In this document: positions 54,398-62,097 of the stretch, piece after piece
Layout of the letters: the number at the start of each line of letters is the position of its first letter
Position numbering within the stretch: the stretch's first letter is position 1
Origin: Lewinellaceae bacterium
GTDB lineage: Bacteria > Bacteroidota > Bacteroidia > Chitinophagales > Saprospiraceae
NCBI GenBank assembly: GCA_020636315.1
Contig: JACJYA010000004.1
Location: 1-64,000 of the forward strand
Direction: 5' to 3'
Length of the DNA: 64,000 nt
The notes under the pieces: generated by a model
Database searches by the model: none
The model's input: only the letters and a program-made list of their open reading frames with translations
Told to the model about the DNA's origin: nothing
Made by a program: the position numbers and the translations under genes

Positions 54398-54404
54398 ATT
54401 AAAT

Positions 54405-54598
54405 GTCTTCAAAAAATGTGTTGCCGGTTTCGCCAGTGCGGTAAGCAGGTGCGATGAATGCGCAGCCAGGGATCAATGCGGATCGGGAAGGCCATCAGCA
54501 GCAACGCATTTTCTGATCCTAACATGGGCTTAAGTTATGCCGTTTCCCGGAAAAAACAATTTATTTCCGCTGTTCATTTTTTCAGGGCATACATAATA
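54405..54598. other. Intergenic stretch without recognised content
   Basis: No convincing gene, RNA or promoter was found between the MITE-like element and the next inverted repeat. It may be the original upstream region of the nucleotidyltransferase gene. Confidence 0.4.
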
Positions 54599-54599
54599 C

Positions 54600-54775
54600 T
54601 AACGTAAGGTTTGACCTGACTATCCTTTTTTCCAGCAAGATAAGCCAGATTCAGGGTGAGGCTAAGGTTGAGATTGAGGGCCCGGAATTGGCCAACGATG
54701 CAAAATGGATAAAATATTCCTTTCCCCGGGCGTTCTCCGGCCTCAGCCCTAACCTTGGCCTCAAACCTCACGTTA
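54600..54775. repeat. 176-bp inverted-repeat segment
   Basis: The left end 54600-54614 (TAACGTAAGGTTTGA) and the right end 54761-54775 are reverse complements with one mismatch over 15 bp. Inside, G-rich units (AGGCTAAGGTTGAG) on the left face C-rich units (CTAACCTTGG) on the right, the same G-left/C-right layout as the octamer arrays. No flanking duplication was recognised. Confidence 0.55.
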
Positions 54776-54821
54776 ATGCCTTTGTGGCATCATTTCCCAA
54801 AAAGAATGGTTCAGAGAAAGT

Positions 54822-54851
54822 TAAAAAGCCCCGCCGATAAAAGCGAGGCTT
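54822..54851 (-). terminator. Terminator of the RND efflux operon
   Basis: On the minus strand AAGCCTCGC (54843-54851) pairs with GCGGGGCTT (54826-54834) with one G-T pair, followed by a short T run. It lies 22 bp past the RND gene stop. Confidence 0.75.
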
Positions 54852-54873
54852 CGAGATCCCCAAAAAAACCTGT

Positions 54874-57800
54874 TTATGCTTTTATCGCACCGGTATCTTC
54901 TTTCGTAAAGAGCACATACAGAATGGGCACAAGCAGCAGCACAAAAGTCGTGGAGGTCAGCAGTCCCCCGATGATGGTCCACCCCATCGGCGCCCACAGT
55001 GAACCGCCCATGAGCGTGAGGGGCAGCAGGCCCAGGATGGTAGTGAGGGTAGTCATCACAATGGGGATAAAACGGACTTCACCGGCCTGCTGAGCGGCCT
55101 CCAGTACGCCGGCGCCTTCCCGGCGCATCACATTGGCGAAGTCAACCAGCACGATAGAGTTGTTGATGGCTATACCGATCAGGCTGGTCAGGCCTACGAA
55201 GGCGGTAAAGGAAAAGTTGATGCCGGTGGCCAGCAACGCCAGGATTGAGCCGATGATGGCCAGGGGCAAAGCGGTGAAGATGATGAGCGGCTGGCTGAAA
55301 GACTTGAACTGTATGATCAGCACACCCAGGATGAGCAGCAGGGCCATCATCGAGGCGATGCCCATACCACCAAAGGACTCGTTGCGGCTCTCCAGGTCGC
55401 CTTTGTAAACATAGGAATATCCATCTTCCCAATCCATTTGCTGCAACTGCCGGTCAATGTCGGCAACCACCTCGTCCAGGGTAAACCCTTTCTGCAGGTC
55501 GGCCAGCACGGTCGCCGTGCGTTCGCTGTCCAGGTGAGTGATCCGGCTGGGCGCTTCAGCGAATTCAACATCCGTCAGGTGTTTTAAAGGTATAAAACGG
55601 CCGCTTACAGACTGCACGCTGATCCGGCTGAAGTCGTCCAGCCTGAATTGCTCATCGTAATCGAAGCGCATGGCGATATTGTAGTCTTCAGCATCCTTGT
55701 CGCGAAATTTGCCGATGACGGTGCCGTTGACGAAGCTGCGTATCGTCTTATCCACCACGTGGGTGGGCACCCCCAGCATCATGGCCTTGTCGCGGTTGAC
55801 GCGAAAATAGATATCGGTGCTGTTGTTCCGGATGGGGTTATCGACATTGACCGTCCCATCCACCGAGCGGACGATGTTCTCCACCTCCCGGGCGTAAGCC
55901 TGCAGTTTGTCCAGATCCGTTCCGTTGATCTTTATGGCAACCGGAGCCTCCGACGGGGGCCCCTGCACGAACTCGCGAACATCGATCCGGGCGTTAGGGT
56001 ATGCTGCAAAGGCCTCCCGCAGTTGGCCCAGCAACTCGTAAAAACGATCGATATCGTACTCTTTGAGCACCACATATACCTCTCCGAAGGTGTTGGAGTA
56101 GTTCTCCGAAGCCACATTATAATAAATGCGGGGGTTGCCATGGCCGATATTGGCCGCATAGTACCGGATATCCGGGATGGTATCAATAACGCTCTCCACA
56201 TACTGCACCGCCTCGTCTGTTGCATCCAGGTTGCTGCCGTTCGGCAACTGCACGGTAATGCGGAACTGCGGTTTTTCCGCTTTGGGAAAAAAGGCGACCC
56301 CCACCAGCGGGAAAAGCGCCAGGGCGCCCACCAGGCTTAGCACCGCCATCGAAATGGTCAGCGGTTTGTGGCGCAGCGCCCACTCCAGCGCCCTGCGGTA
56401 AGGGCCTTCCACAAAGCGTTTCAGCATCCGGAAAAGTGGAGTGGTTTTCCGGGTAGTTCCATTGTTCCCTTCCTTGAGAATGCGGCTGGCCAGGTAAGGC
56501 GTCAGGGTGACGGCCACGATAAACGAAGCGGCCAGCGTGGCGATCACGGTAGTTGGCAGGGCTTTTATAAACGCGCCGGTAGTGTCCGGCATCATTACAA
56601 TGGGGATAAAGGCCAGAATAGTGGTCAGGGTGGCGCTGGCAATGGGAGCGATCAGTTGCTGAGTCCCCTCGATGGCCGCTTGTTCCCGCGAATAACCCTG
56701 AGTGAGGTATCGTTCGATGTTCTCCAGGATGGCGATGGAGTTGTCCACCAGCAAACCCAGGGCCACCACCAGGCCCGCGATCGACATCTGCTGCAGCGCA
56801 AAGCCGAACTGGTCAACTACCCACAGCCCGATCAGGATGGAAAAGGGGATGGCCAGCATTACCAGGCTGGCCGAACGGAGCCCCAGCACCAGGAAAATGA
56901 TGACGCCCACCAGCAATATCCCCTGCACCAGGTTGCCCAGAAAACCGGCCACCCGCTCGGTCACTCCTTCCGACTGGTCGAAAATGTACGCCAGGCGGAT
57001 ATCCCCGGCCAGGTTGGCCCGGCTCAGTTTTTCCTTGATCGGGTCAGTAACGGAATAGATGTTGTAACCGTCCTTCTGCTGCACATTGATGAAAACCGTG
57101 CGCTCTCCGTTATAGCGCGCCAGCCAGCGTTCGTCTTCAAAATCAAAGAATACGCTGGCAATGTTTTTCAGGTAAATGATCCTGCCCTGATAGGCGCCTA
57201 CTACCGTATTGCGGATCTGATCCAGGCTGGTGTACTGTCCTGAGGTTTTGACATTGAAAAGCTTATGGGAAACCTTAACTGCCCCTCCCGGGATATTGGC
57301 GTTGTTGCTCTGTATCGCACGTTCTACGTCATCGGGGGAAATGCCCATTTCACTCATCAGCACCGGGTTCAGAGCGATGCGCACCTCCTGTTCGGGGTAG
57401 GCCTCCACATCCACTTTGCGCACCCCTCCGACTTTTTCGATCTCCCGCTTGAGGCGCTCTGCCTCCGATTGCAGCAGCCCGTAATCCGCCGTATCCGAGA
57501 CCAGGCCGATCTGCATAATGGTAACCGTATTGGTTGACATCTTTTTCACGTCGAGCTGGTAGAGCCCTTCGGGCATTTCGTTACGGGATTGATTGACCTG
57601 CCGCTGTACTTCGTCAAACTTCTCATCGGGATCGACGCCGAAATTGAACTCGATCTCCATTATGGCAACGCCATCCCGAATGGTAGTTTGTACCTCCTTG
57701 AGGTCGTCCAGCTCATTAACTGATTCTTCCAGTATATCCACAACCTGGCTTTCGACATCTTCCGGGTTGGCGCCCGGATAAACGGCGATCACAAGCACGT

Positions 57801-57930
57801 TGGGAATGTCCAGCGCGGGGTCTTCCCGGCGGGGCATACTGAAAAAGGAGGCAATCCCCATGACGAGCAGAAAGGCAAAGGCCGTCAGGGTAAACTGATA
57901 ATTCTTTATGGATAATTGAGGGATATTCAT
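54874..57930 (-). CDS. RND efflux transporter permease
   Basis: Inner-membrane proton-driven efflux pump of 1018 residues. The ATG at 57930 (MNIPQLSIKNYQFTLTAFAF) is chosen; the frame extends upstream to 58116 only by translating a repeat array into a His/Thr-rich peptide. Twelve membrane helices and two large periplasmic loops fit the HAE family. The helix-4 motif reads ALGLLVDNSIAILENIERY: the first proton-relay Asp is present but the second position is Asn instead of Asp as in AcrB. It is the last gene of a tolC-MFP-RND operon. The substrate is not predictable. Confidence 0.92.
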   Translation of the reverse strand: MNIPQLSIKNYQFTLTAFAFLLVMGIASFFSMPRREDPALDIPNVLVIAVYPGANPEDVESQVVDILEESVNELDDLKEVQTTIRDGVAIMEIEFNFGVDPDEKFDEVQRQVNQSRNEMPEGLYQLDVKKMSTNTVTIMQIGLVSDTADYGLLQSEAERLKREIEKVGGVRKVDVEAYPEQEVRIALNPVLMSEMGISPDDVERAIQSNNANIPGGAVKVSHKLFNVKTSGQYTSLDQIRNTVVGAYQGRIIYLKNIASVFFDFEDERWLARYNGERTVFINVQQKDGYNIYSVTDPIKEKLSRANLAGDIRLAYIFDQSEGVTERVAGFLGNLVQGILLVGVIIFLVLGLRSASLVMLAIPFSILIGLWVVDQFGFALQQMSIAGLVVALGLLVDNSIAILENIERYLTQGYSREQAAIEGTQQLIAPIASATLTTILAFIPIVMMPDTTGAFIKALPTTVIATLAASFIVAVTLTPYLASRILKEGNNGTTRKTTPLFRMLKRFVEGPYRRALEWALRHKPLTISMAVLSLVGALALFPLVGVAFFPKAEKPQFRITVQLPNGSNLDATDEAVQYVESVIDTIPDIRYYAANIGHGNPRIYYNVASENYSNTFGEVYVVLKEYDIDRFYELLGQLREAFAAYPNARIDVREFVQGPPSEAPVAIKINGTDLDKLQAYAREVENIVRSVDGTVNVDNPIRNNSTDIYFRVNRDKAMMLGVPTHVVDKTIRSFVNGTVIGKFRDKDAEDYNIAMRFDYDEQFRLDDFSRISVQSVSGRFIPLKHLTDVEFAEAPSRITHLDSERTATVLADLQKGFTLDEVVADIDRQLQQMDWEDGYSYVYKGDLESRNESFGGMGIASMMALLLILGVLIIQFKSFSQPLIIFTALPLAIIGSILALLATGINFSFTAFVGLTSLIGIAINNSIVLVDFANVMRREGAGVLEAAQQAGEVRFIPIVMTTLTTILGLLPLTLMGGSLWAPMGWTIIGGLLTSTTFVLLLVPILYVLFTKEDTGAIKA

Positions 57931-57946
57931 GATGGGTTCTTTTGTT

Positions 57947-58153
57947 GTGTGTGTGTGTGTGTGCATTCGTGCATTCGTGCATTGGTGTATAGGTGCATTG
58001 GTGCATTCGTGCATTGGTGTATAGGTGCATTGGTGTATAGGTGCATTGGTGTATAGGTGCATTGGTGTATTGGTGCCTTCGGGGATTCGGTTGCGCCGAC
58101 ATATACACAAATGCACCTATACACCTATACACCTATACACCTATACACCTCCT
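57947..58153. repeat. Octamer array with inverted arms in the efflux operon
   Basis: After a short GT run, sixteen octamers run unbroken from 57961 to 58088, mostly GTGCATTG alternating with GTGTATAG, plus GTGCATTC. A central hairpin-like segment (58089-58105) is followed by the opposite arm: CACAAATG, then CACCTATA four times and CACCTCCT (58106-58153). The arms can base-pair in part (GTGTATAG with CTATACAC). The array fills the whole gap between the MFP stop and the RND start. Confidence 0.88.
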
Positions 58154-58155
58154 AC

Positions 58156-59298
58156 CTACCTCTGGCTGATCATGATCGGTTGTTCGTTTTCCAGATAGCC
58201 GACACCGCTGATGACGACTTTGTCGGTGCTGTCCAGGCCGCGCTGGATGAGCAGGTGTTCTCCTTCCATTTTGAAGATGCTCACCTGGGTTTTCACGGCT
58301 TTGTTGCCTTCCACCACAAAAACTTCCCCCCGGCCGGCATCGGCGCCGATGAGGGCGTCAACCGGGATCTCCAGGAGGCTGGAAGTGCTGCTGGTGAAAA
58401 TGGAAACCGAGCCGATAAAGCCGGAGAGCAGGGTTTTGCCTTCCGGGATGACTTCCACCTCTACTTCGTAGGTATTGGTGTAGGGATCGGCCATGCTGGC
58501 CACTTCCCTCACCTCTCCCTTGAAAACATGGCCCGGATAGGCATCGAACTGTACTTCCGCCTCATCTCCGACACTGACGTGGATGATGTCCTTATCGGTG
58601 AGGCTCACTTTGATGACTTTCGACTTGTCCTTTGAGCCGAAGAGCAGCACCGGCGTTCCGGGGCCTGTCAGTTCGTTGGCCTCGGCCAGTTTTTTGAGGA
58701 TGGTGCCGTTGGAAGGCGCCGTTATTTTGGAGTAACGCAGGTTGAAGGAGGCCACCTCGACCTGTTCGCCCTGCATGGCCAGGCCTTTTTGGGCGGCCTT
58801 GAGCTGGTTGCGGGCATTGTCGAGCTGCACTTCAGCATTCTGCAACTGCTCGAGGGTAGCGACGCTGTCCTGGTACAGGCCCCGGGCGTTCTCGTAATCT
58901 CTTTCGGCCAGCCGCAGGGCGAGTTTAGCGTTTTCTACATTGATCTCCGCCTGTTGTTCGCCCAGGCGGGCCTGCTGGGTTTGGGCGCTGATCTCATCGA
59001 GGGCCAGTTCGGCGAGCACCTGGCCCTGGCGAACCGACTGCCCCTCATCGACATAGATGCGCTTGATGATGCCCCCGGTTTTGAAGCTCAGCCGGGCTTC
59101 CTCCCTGAGCGCAAGTTTTCCCGTTGCGAAAACGGTTTCCCGGTATTGTACAGGTTTGACATCAGCAGTCTCTACAGTCCGGGCTGATGCCTGGGCAGAA
59201 GATCCGGTTTTTTGGCTTTCATTGTCTTCACTGCCACAGGCTGCCAGGGTAAGAGTAAGAAAAGCAAGCAGGGCAATGGGCTTGATATGGATGGTCAT
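58156..59298 (-). CDS. RND efflux periplasmic adaptor (MFP) lipoprotein
   Basis: Adaptor of 380 residues linking the RND pump to the TolC channel. The N-terminal signal ends with the lipobox LAAC. The lipoyl/barrel-sandwich part is LSFKTGGIIKRIYVDEGQSV, then RQGQVLAELALDEISAQTQQ; a helical hairpin (about 105-175) and a beta-barrel (SFDEAEVQFDAYPGHVFKGE in variant form) follow, with the membrane-proximal C-terminus. It is 30 bp downstream of tolC; the RND gene follows after an octamer array of 225 bp. Confidence 0.93.
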   Translation of the reverse strand: MTIHIKPIALLAFLTLTLAACGSEDNESQKTGSSAQASARTVETADVKPVQYRETVFATGKLALREEARLSFKTGGIIKRIYVDEGQSVRQGQVLAELALDEISAQTQQARLGEQQAEINVENAKLALRLAERDYENARGLYQDSVATLEQLQNAEVQLDNARNQLKAAQKGLAMQGEQVEVASFNLRYSKITAPSNGTILKKLAEANELTGPGTPVLLFGSKDKSKVIKVSLTDKDIIHVSVGDEAEVQFDAYPGHVFKGEVREVASMADPYTNTYEVEVEVIPEGKTLLSGFIGSVSIFTSSTSSLLEIPVDALIGADAGRGEVFVVEGNKAVKTQVSIFKMEGEHLLIQRGLDSTDKVVISGVGYLENEQPIMISQR

Positions 59299-59328
59299 GA
59301 TAGCTTATGCTTTTGACGTGAGGGAATG

Positions 59329-60717
59329 TTATTCGAATTCATAGGTTGCCGTTGCCCGTTCAAACTCCGCGGCTTTCGCCTGATAATCATAGCGGGCTAT
59401 GGAACTGTTCTGCTCGGCAGTGGTCAGCTGGGTGCGGGCATTGGTGAACTCCACCAGGTTGGCCTGCCCCTGTACATACCTCTTGTTCATCAGGCGAAAG
59501 GCCTGGCGGGCGGCGTCTACTTCCGCTGCTGCCTTCAGGATGCGTTGGTGAGCAGCCTCCAGGTCGTAGAAGGCATTGACCACCTGTAGCCCTACCTGCT
59601 GTTGTAACTCGGCCTTCCGGCTTTCCGTTTCCATCTTTTCTATCCTGGCCTGTTGCACTTTAGCGCCGGTGGTTCGGTCGAAAAGGGTCCAGCTCATCAC
59701 CACCGACCCCATAAAGAAATCGGCGTCATCATTGATTTCATAACGGGTACCCTGAATGCCGTAATCGGCCTGCAGGTTGACTTGAGGCAGGTAGTTTCCT
59801 TTGTTGAGTTGCACCTGCCGGTCCTGGGCCGCCAGGAAGTAATTGAGTTGCTGGAATTCCTCCCGCTGCCGGAGGGCCAGGCTGCGGGCCTCTTCCAGGC
59901 TGATGGCCGGCCGGGAGAAAGCCTCAGCGGGCATCAGCGTGACCTCTTCGTCGTAGTTGCGGTTGAGCAGAAAATTGAAGTACGCTTTGGCCGCTTTTTC
60001 GTTCTTTACAGCCTCGGCCAGTTGCTGTTCCACCCCTTCCACCTCGGCCTGAGCGCTGTAAACGACATCCAGAGTTACCTTGTGGTTCCGGTGGAGGCTT
60101 TCACTGGTGCGCAGGTTCTCCTGCACAAGGGCAAGGGCGTTTTCCAGAATACTTACCCCCTCTTGTGCCTGAGCGTAGTTGAAATAGGCCACCTTCACTT
60201 CTTTGACCAACTCCCGCCGGTAAACATCAACGGAAACTTTCTCCGCTTCGGACAGGTTGTGCCGGATGCGCTGGTTCTGCAGGATGGCCTGGTTGAAAAC
60301 GGGCATCTGCAGGCGCAGGACGGTCTCCTGCTCCGTTTCGCGAAGGAAATTGACCTCCTCGTTGCGGATCATCGGATATTCCGGCACCGTAGGGTAATCC
60401 GGATAAGTCGCCTGTGCCAGGCTGTTGATCTGGTTCAGGTTCTGATAAACCGGGTTCATCAGGTCGCCGATGGGAATGGAAAAGGACCGCCCGCCCCTGG
60501 CCACAGAATAACGGGCCTGAATGGACAAGCGGGGAAAGAACATGGCCTTGGCCTCGTCCAGCGCCGCAAGGCTCTTCTCGTAGGAAAGCCCCTGCCGCTG
60601 CAGGGCGATGTTGCTCTCCAGGGCGGTGTGGATGTATCCTTTCAGTGGCGATTCCTGGGCCCCTGCCAGCACAGAGAAAAAACACAGGGACAGGATTGCC
60701 GGGATGGATCTGATCAT
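59329..60717 (-). CDS. TolC family outer membrane efflux protein
   Basis: Outer-membrane channel of 462 residues, signal peptide MIRSIPAILSLCFFSVLAGA. The long helical hairpins typical of TolC are visible (for example NLSEAEKVSVDVYRRELVKE and the second repeat AGDRQVQLNKGNYLPQVNLQ in part), with the usual ending block LVEFTNARTQLTTAEQNSSI. It opens the efflux operon, an arrangement seen often in Bacteroidota (tolC-MFP-RND). An upstream octamer array lies 28 bp before its start. Confidence 0.92.
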   Translation of the reverse strand: MIRSIPAILSLCFFSVLAGAQESPLKGYIHTALESNIALQRQGLSYEKSLAALDEAKAMFFPRLSIQARYSVARGGRSFSIPIGDLMNPVYQNLNQINSLAQATYPDYPTVPEYPMIRNEEVNFLRETEQETVLRLQMPVFNQAILQNQRIRHNLSEAEKVSVDVYRRELVKEVKVAYFNYAQAQEGVSILENALALVQENLRTSESLHRNHKVTLDVVYSAQAEVEGVEQQLAEAVKNEKAAKAYFNFLLNRNYDEEVTLMPAEAFSRPAISLEEARSLALRQREEFQQLNYFLAAQDRQVQLNKGNYLPQVNLQADYGIQGTRYEINDDADFFMGSVVMSWTLFDRTTGAKVQQARIEKMETESRKAELQQQVGLQVVNAFYDLEAAHQRILKAAAEVDAARQAFRLMNKRYVQGQANLVEFTNARTQLTTAEQNSSIARYDYQAKAAEFERATATYEFE

Positions 60718-60744
60718 TGTAATTGGGTTTTTGATCGGTTATTC

Positions 60745-60816
60745 GGTGTTGTGGTGTTTTGGTGTTGTGGTGTTTTGGTTGGAACCGCAATACCATGGCG
60801 CCGAAAAACCGTAATA
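60745..60816. repeat. Octamer repeat upstream of the tolC gene
   Basis: Plus-strand units at 60745-60776 alternate GGTGTTGT and GGTGTTTT, twice each. After a GGTTGGAACC centre (60777-60786), the sequence read on the minus strand again gives GG-starting octamers, GGTATTAC, GGTTTTTC, GGCGCCAT and GGTATTGC. It occupies the likely promoter/leader of the efflux operon. Confidence 0.7.
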
Positions 60817-60976
60817 CCTGAGTAATTACTACAAATGTCGGGGAGAAAAAGGTGGGAGTCCACCCCCTTTGAATGAATTGTTGTTTCGGTGGGTTGAGTT
60901 GTGAAAAGGGGAGCTTGAATTGGGATGGGGGGGTGGTTCTGGCTGCAAAGTCACTTGACGTGGACCCCGTGAGGCG

Positions 60977-61066
60977 GGGACTGTTCATAGTTTCTGGTTT
61001 CTGAGTTTCTGGTTGCCTGGAAACCAACGGGTTAGCATAAAGCGGACACACTTATTTGAACAGTCT
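60977..61066. mobile_element. 90-bp element with inverted ends and flanking 9-bp direct repeat
   Basis: The element starts GGGACTGTTCATAG and ends TTTGAACAGTCT, giving a 9-bp perfect inverted pair (GACTGTTCA/TGAACAGTC when the inner bases are included). Exact copies of CGTGAGGCG flank it at 60968-60976 and 61067-61075, as a target duplication would. Inside are TTTCTGGTTTCTG, CTGGAAACCAACGGGTTAGC and GCGGACACACTTA. It is the most complete of five related copies (others near 865-920, 43511-43566, 53014-53098 and 61943-61956). Confidence 0.7.
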
Positions 61067-61075
61067 CGTGAGGCG

Positions 61076-61283
61076 ATAACTTGGCGTTTAATGTCGTCAA
61101 TTTTAGGGTAGTGATGCCGGCTGGTGACTAAAGCTCGCCTGTTGACTATCACGGGCCTCACTTTGCCCCGAAGCAGTCAAAGATGATGACATTGGGCCAC
61201 GAACCGTTATGAGCAGCTCTTGGTTCAAACAATGACAAAGCCCTATTCTTTGCGCTTTCGGGTGTTTCCTGGAGGGAGGCTTT
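61076..61283. other. Intergenic stretch downstream of the PD-(D/E)XK-like gene
   Basis: No gene, repeat or clear regulatory signal was recognised here. Confidence 0.4.
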
Positions 61284-61865
61284 TCACGCCCCAGAAGCCA
61301 GCTCAAAGCCCCGCAGAAAATCATGGTTGCCCCGCAAAGCGATCCGCACCGAGCCGGCCCGGCCCTGAAGATGGTGTTGGAGCGCCGCTTCGATCTCTGT
61401 CAGCAGCGCCGGGCGCGCCCGTTCCGTTTCCATCCAAAGGACGACGTTGACCTGCCCGGGGTCCTGCATCAGTGCATAGGCGCGCGCCCAGAAGCGCCAG
61501 TCATTTTCCGTAACGGGCAGGCGGCGGAAGGCGGGCAGCAGGCGCCGGAACAGCCACTTGCGGTTGTAGTACTGCCAGATGGCGTCAATGGCCAGCAGGG
61601 TGTCTTCGACTTTGTATGCGATATTCTCTGCAAATTCCGAAGGGTGGTCAAGAACCGCCTCCAGTGGGTTTTCCTCCTGCCATTGCCGGCGCCGACGAAA
61701 ATTCTTTATCTCGAAAAGAAACAACCCTTCCCCGAGAATACCCAGAAAGTCCACGCCCTTCAGGCCGCTTCCGCTCAGCCCCTGATAAAAGCGGTGCGCA
61801 TCGTACTTTTTGATAACCCACTCTTCCCCGAAACGGAAGTGCAGGCCGCTTTCGATGAATTCCAT
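61284..61865 (-). CDS. Uncharacterised protein with PD-(D/E)XK nuclease-like core
   Basis: Protein of 193 residues from the ATG at 61865; the frame runs further upstream only through an octamer repeat. The segment GLKGVDFLGILGEGLFLFEIKNF carries an Asp followed by E-x-K (FEIKNF), the arrangement of PD-(D/E)XK restriction-like nucleases; the rest is helical with a basic middle (RRRRQWQEENPLEAVLDHPS). Enzymatic activity is not shown by sequence alone. It stands alone and faces away from the deiminase gene. I do not recognise a closer family. Confidence 0.5.
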   Translation of the reverse strand: MEFIESGLHFRFGEEWVIKKYDAHRFYQGLSGSGLKGVDFLGILGEGLFLFEIKNFRRRRQWQEENPLEAVLDHPSEFAENIAYKVEDTLLAIDAIWQYYNRKWLFRRLLPAFRRLPVTENDWRFWARAYALMQDPGQVNVVLWMETERARPALLTEIEAALQHHLQGRAGSVRIALRGNHDFLRGFELASGA

Positions 61866-61880
61866 AACGGGGTTTTCGTT

Positions 61881-62019
61881 GTGTAAAAGTGTAAATTTGC
61901 TTGGGTGTAAAGGATATATAGCCTGAATGGGTGACGTGGCTTGGGACTGTTCTGAGTTCCTGGGTTCTGAGTTCCTGGGTTCCTTTTTGCCCACCACAAC
62001 ACCGAAACACCTCAAAACC
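61881..62019. repeat. Octamer arms around a partial ACTGTTCA end
   Basis: Left units GTGTAAAA, GTGTAAAT, TTGCTTGG, GTGTAAAG (61881-61912) are followed by GGGACTGTTCTGAG (61943-61956), a left-end copy of the ~90-bp element, then a 15-bp tandem (GAGTTCCTGGGTTCT units). The right side has units CCACCACA, ACACCGAA and ACACCTCA (61991-62014), opposite in orientation. It is the divergent gap between the nuclease-like and deiminase genes. Confidence 0.6.
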
Positions 62020-62097
62020 AAAAAAAACCTCTCGCTCAATATTTCCCCGAACTCTTATTATTTTAAAGCCCAGAACATCACCCGAAATGCTAAAGCT

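Noticed and set aside
54574..54771. Small minus-strand frame of 65 codons
   Set aside because: It coincides with the inverted-repeat segment at 54600-54775 and has no conserved pattern.
57931..58116. N-terminal His/Thr-rich extension of the RND gene
   Set aside because: It is the translation of the octamer array; the conserved pump sequence begins at the ATG at 57930.
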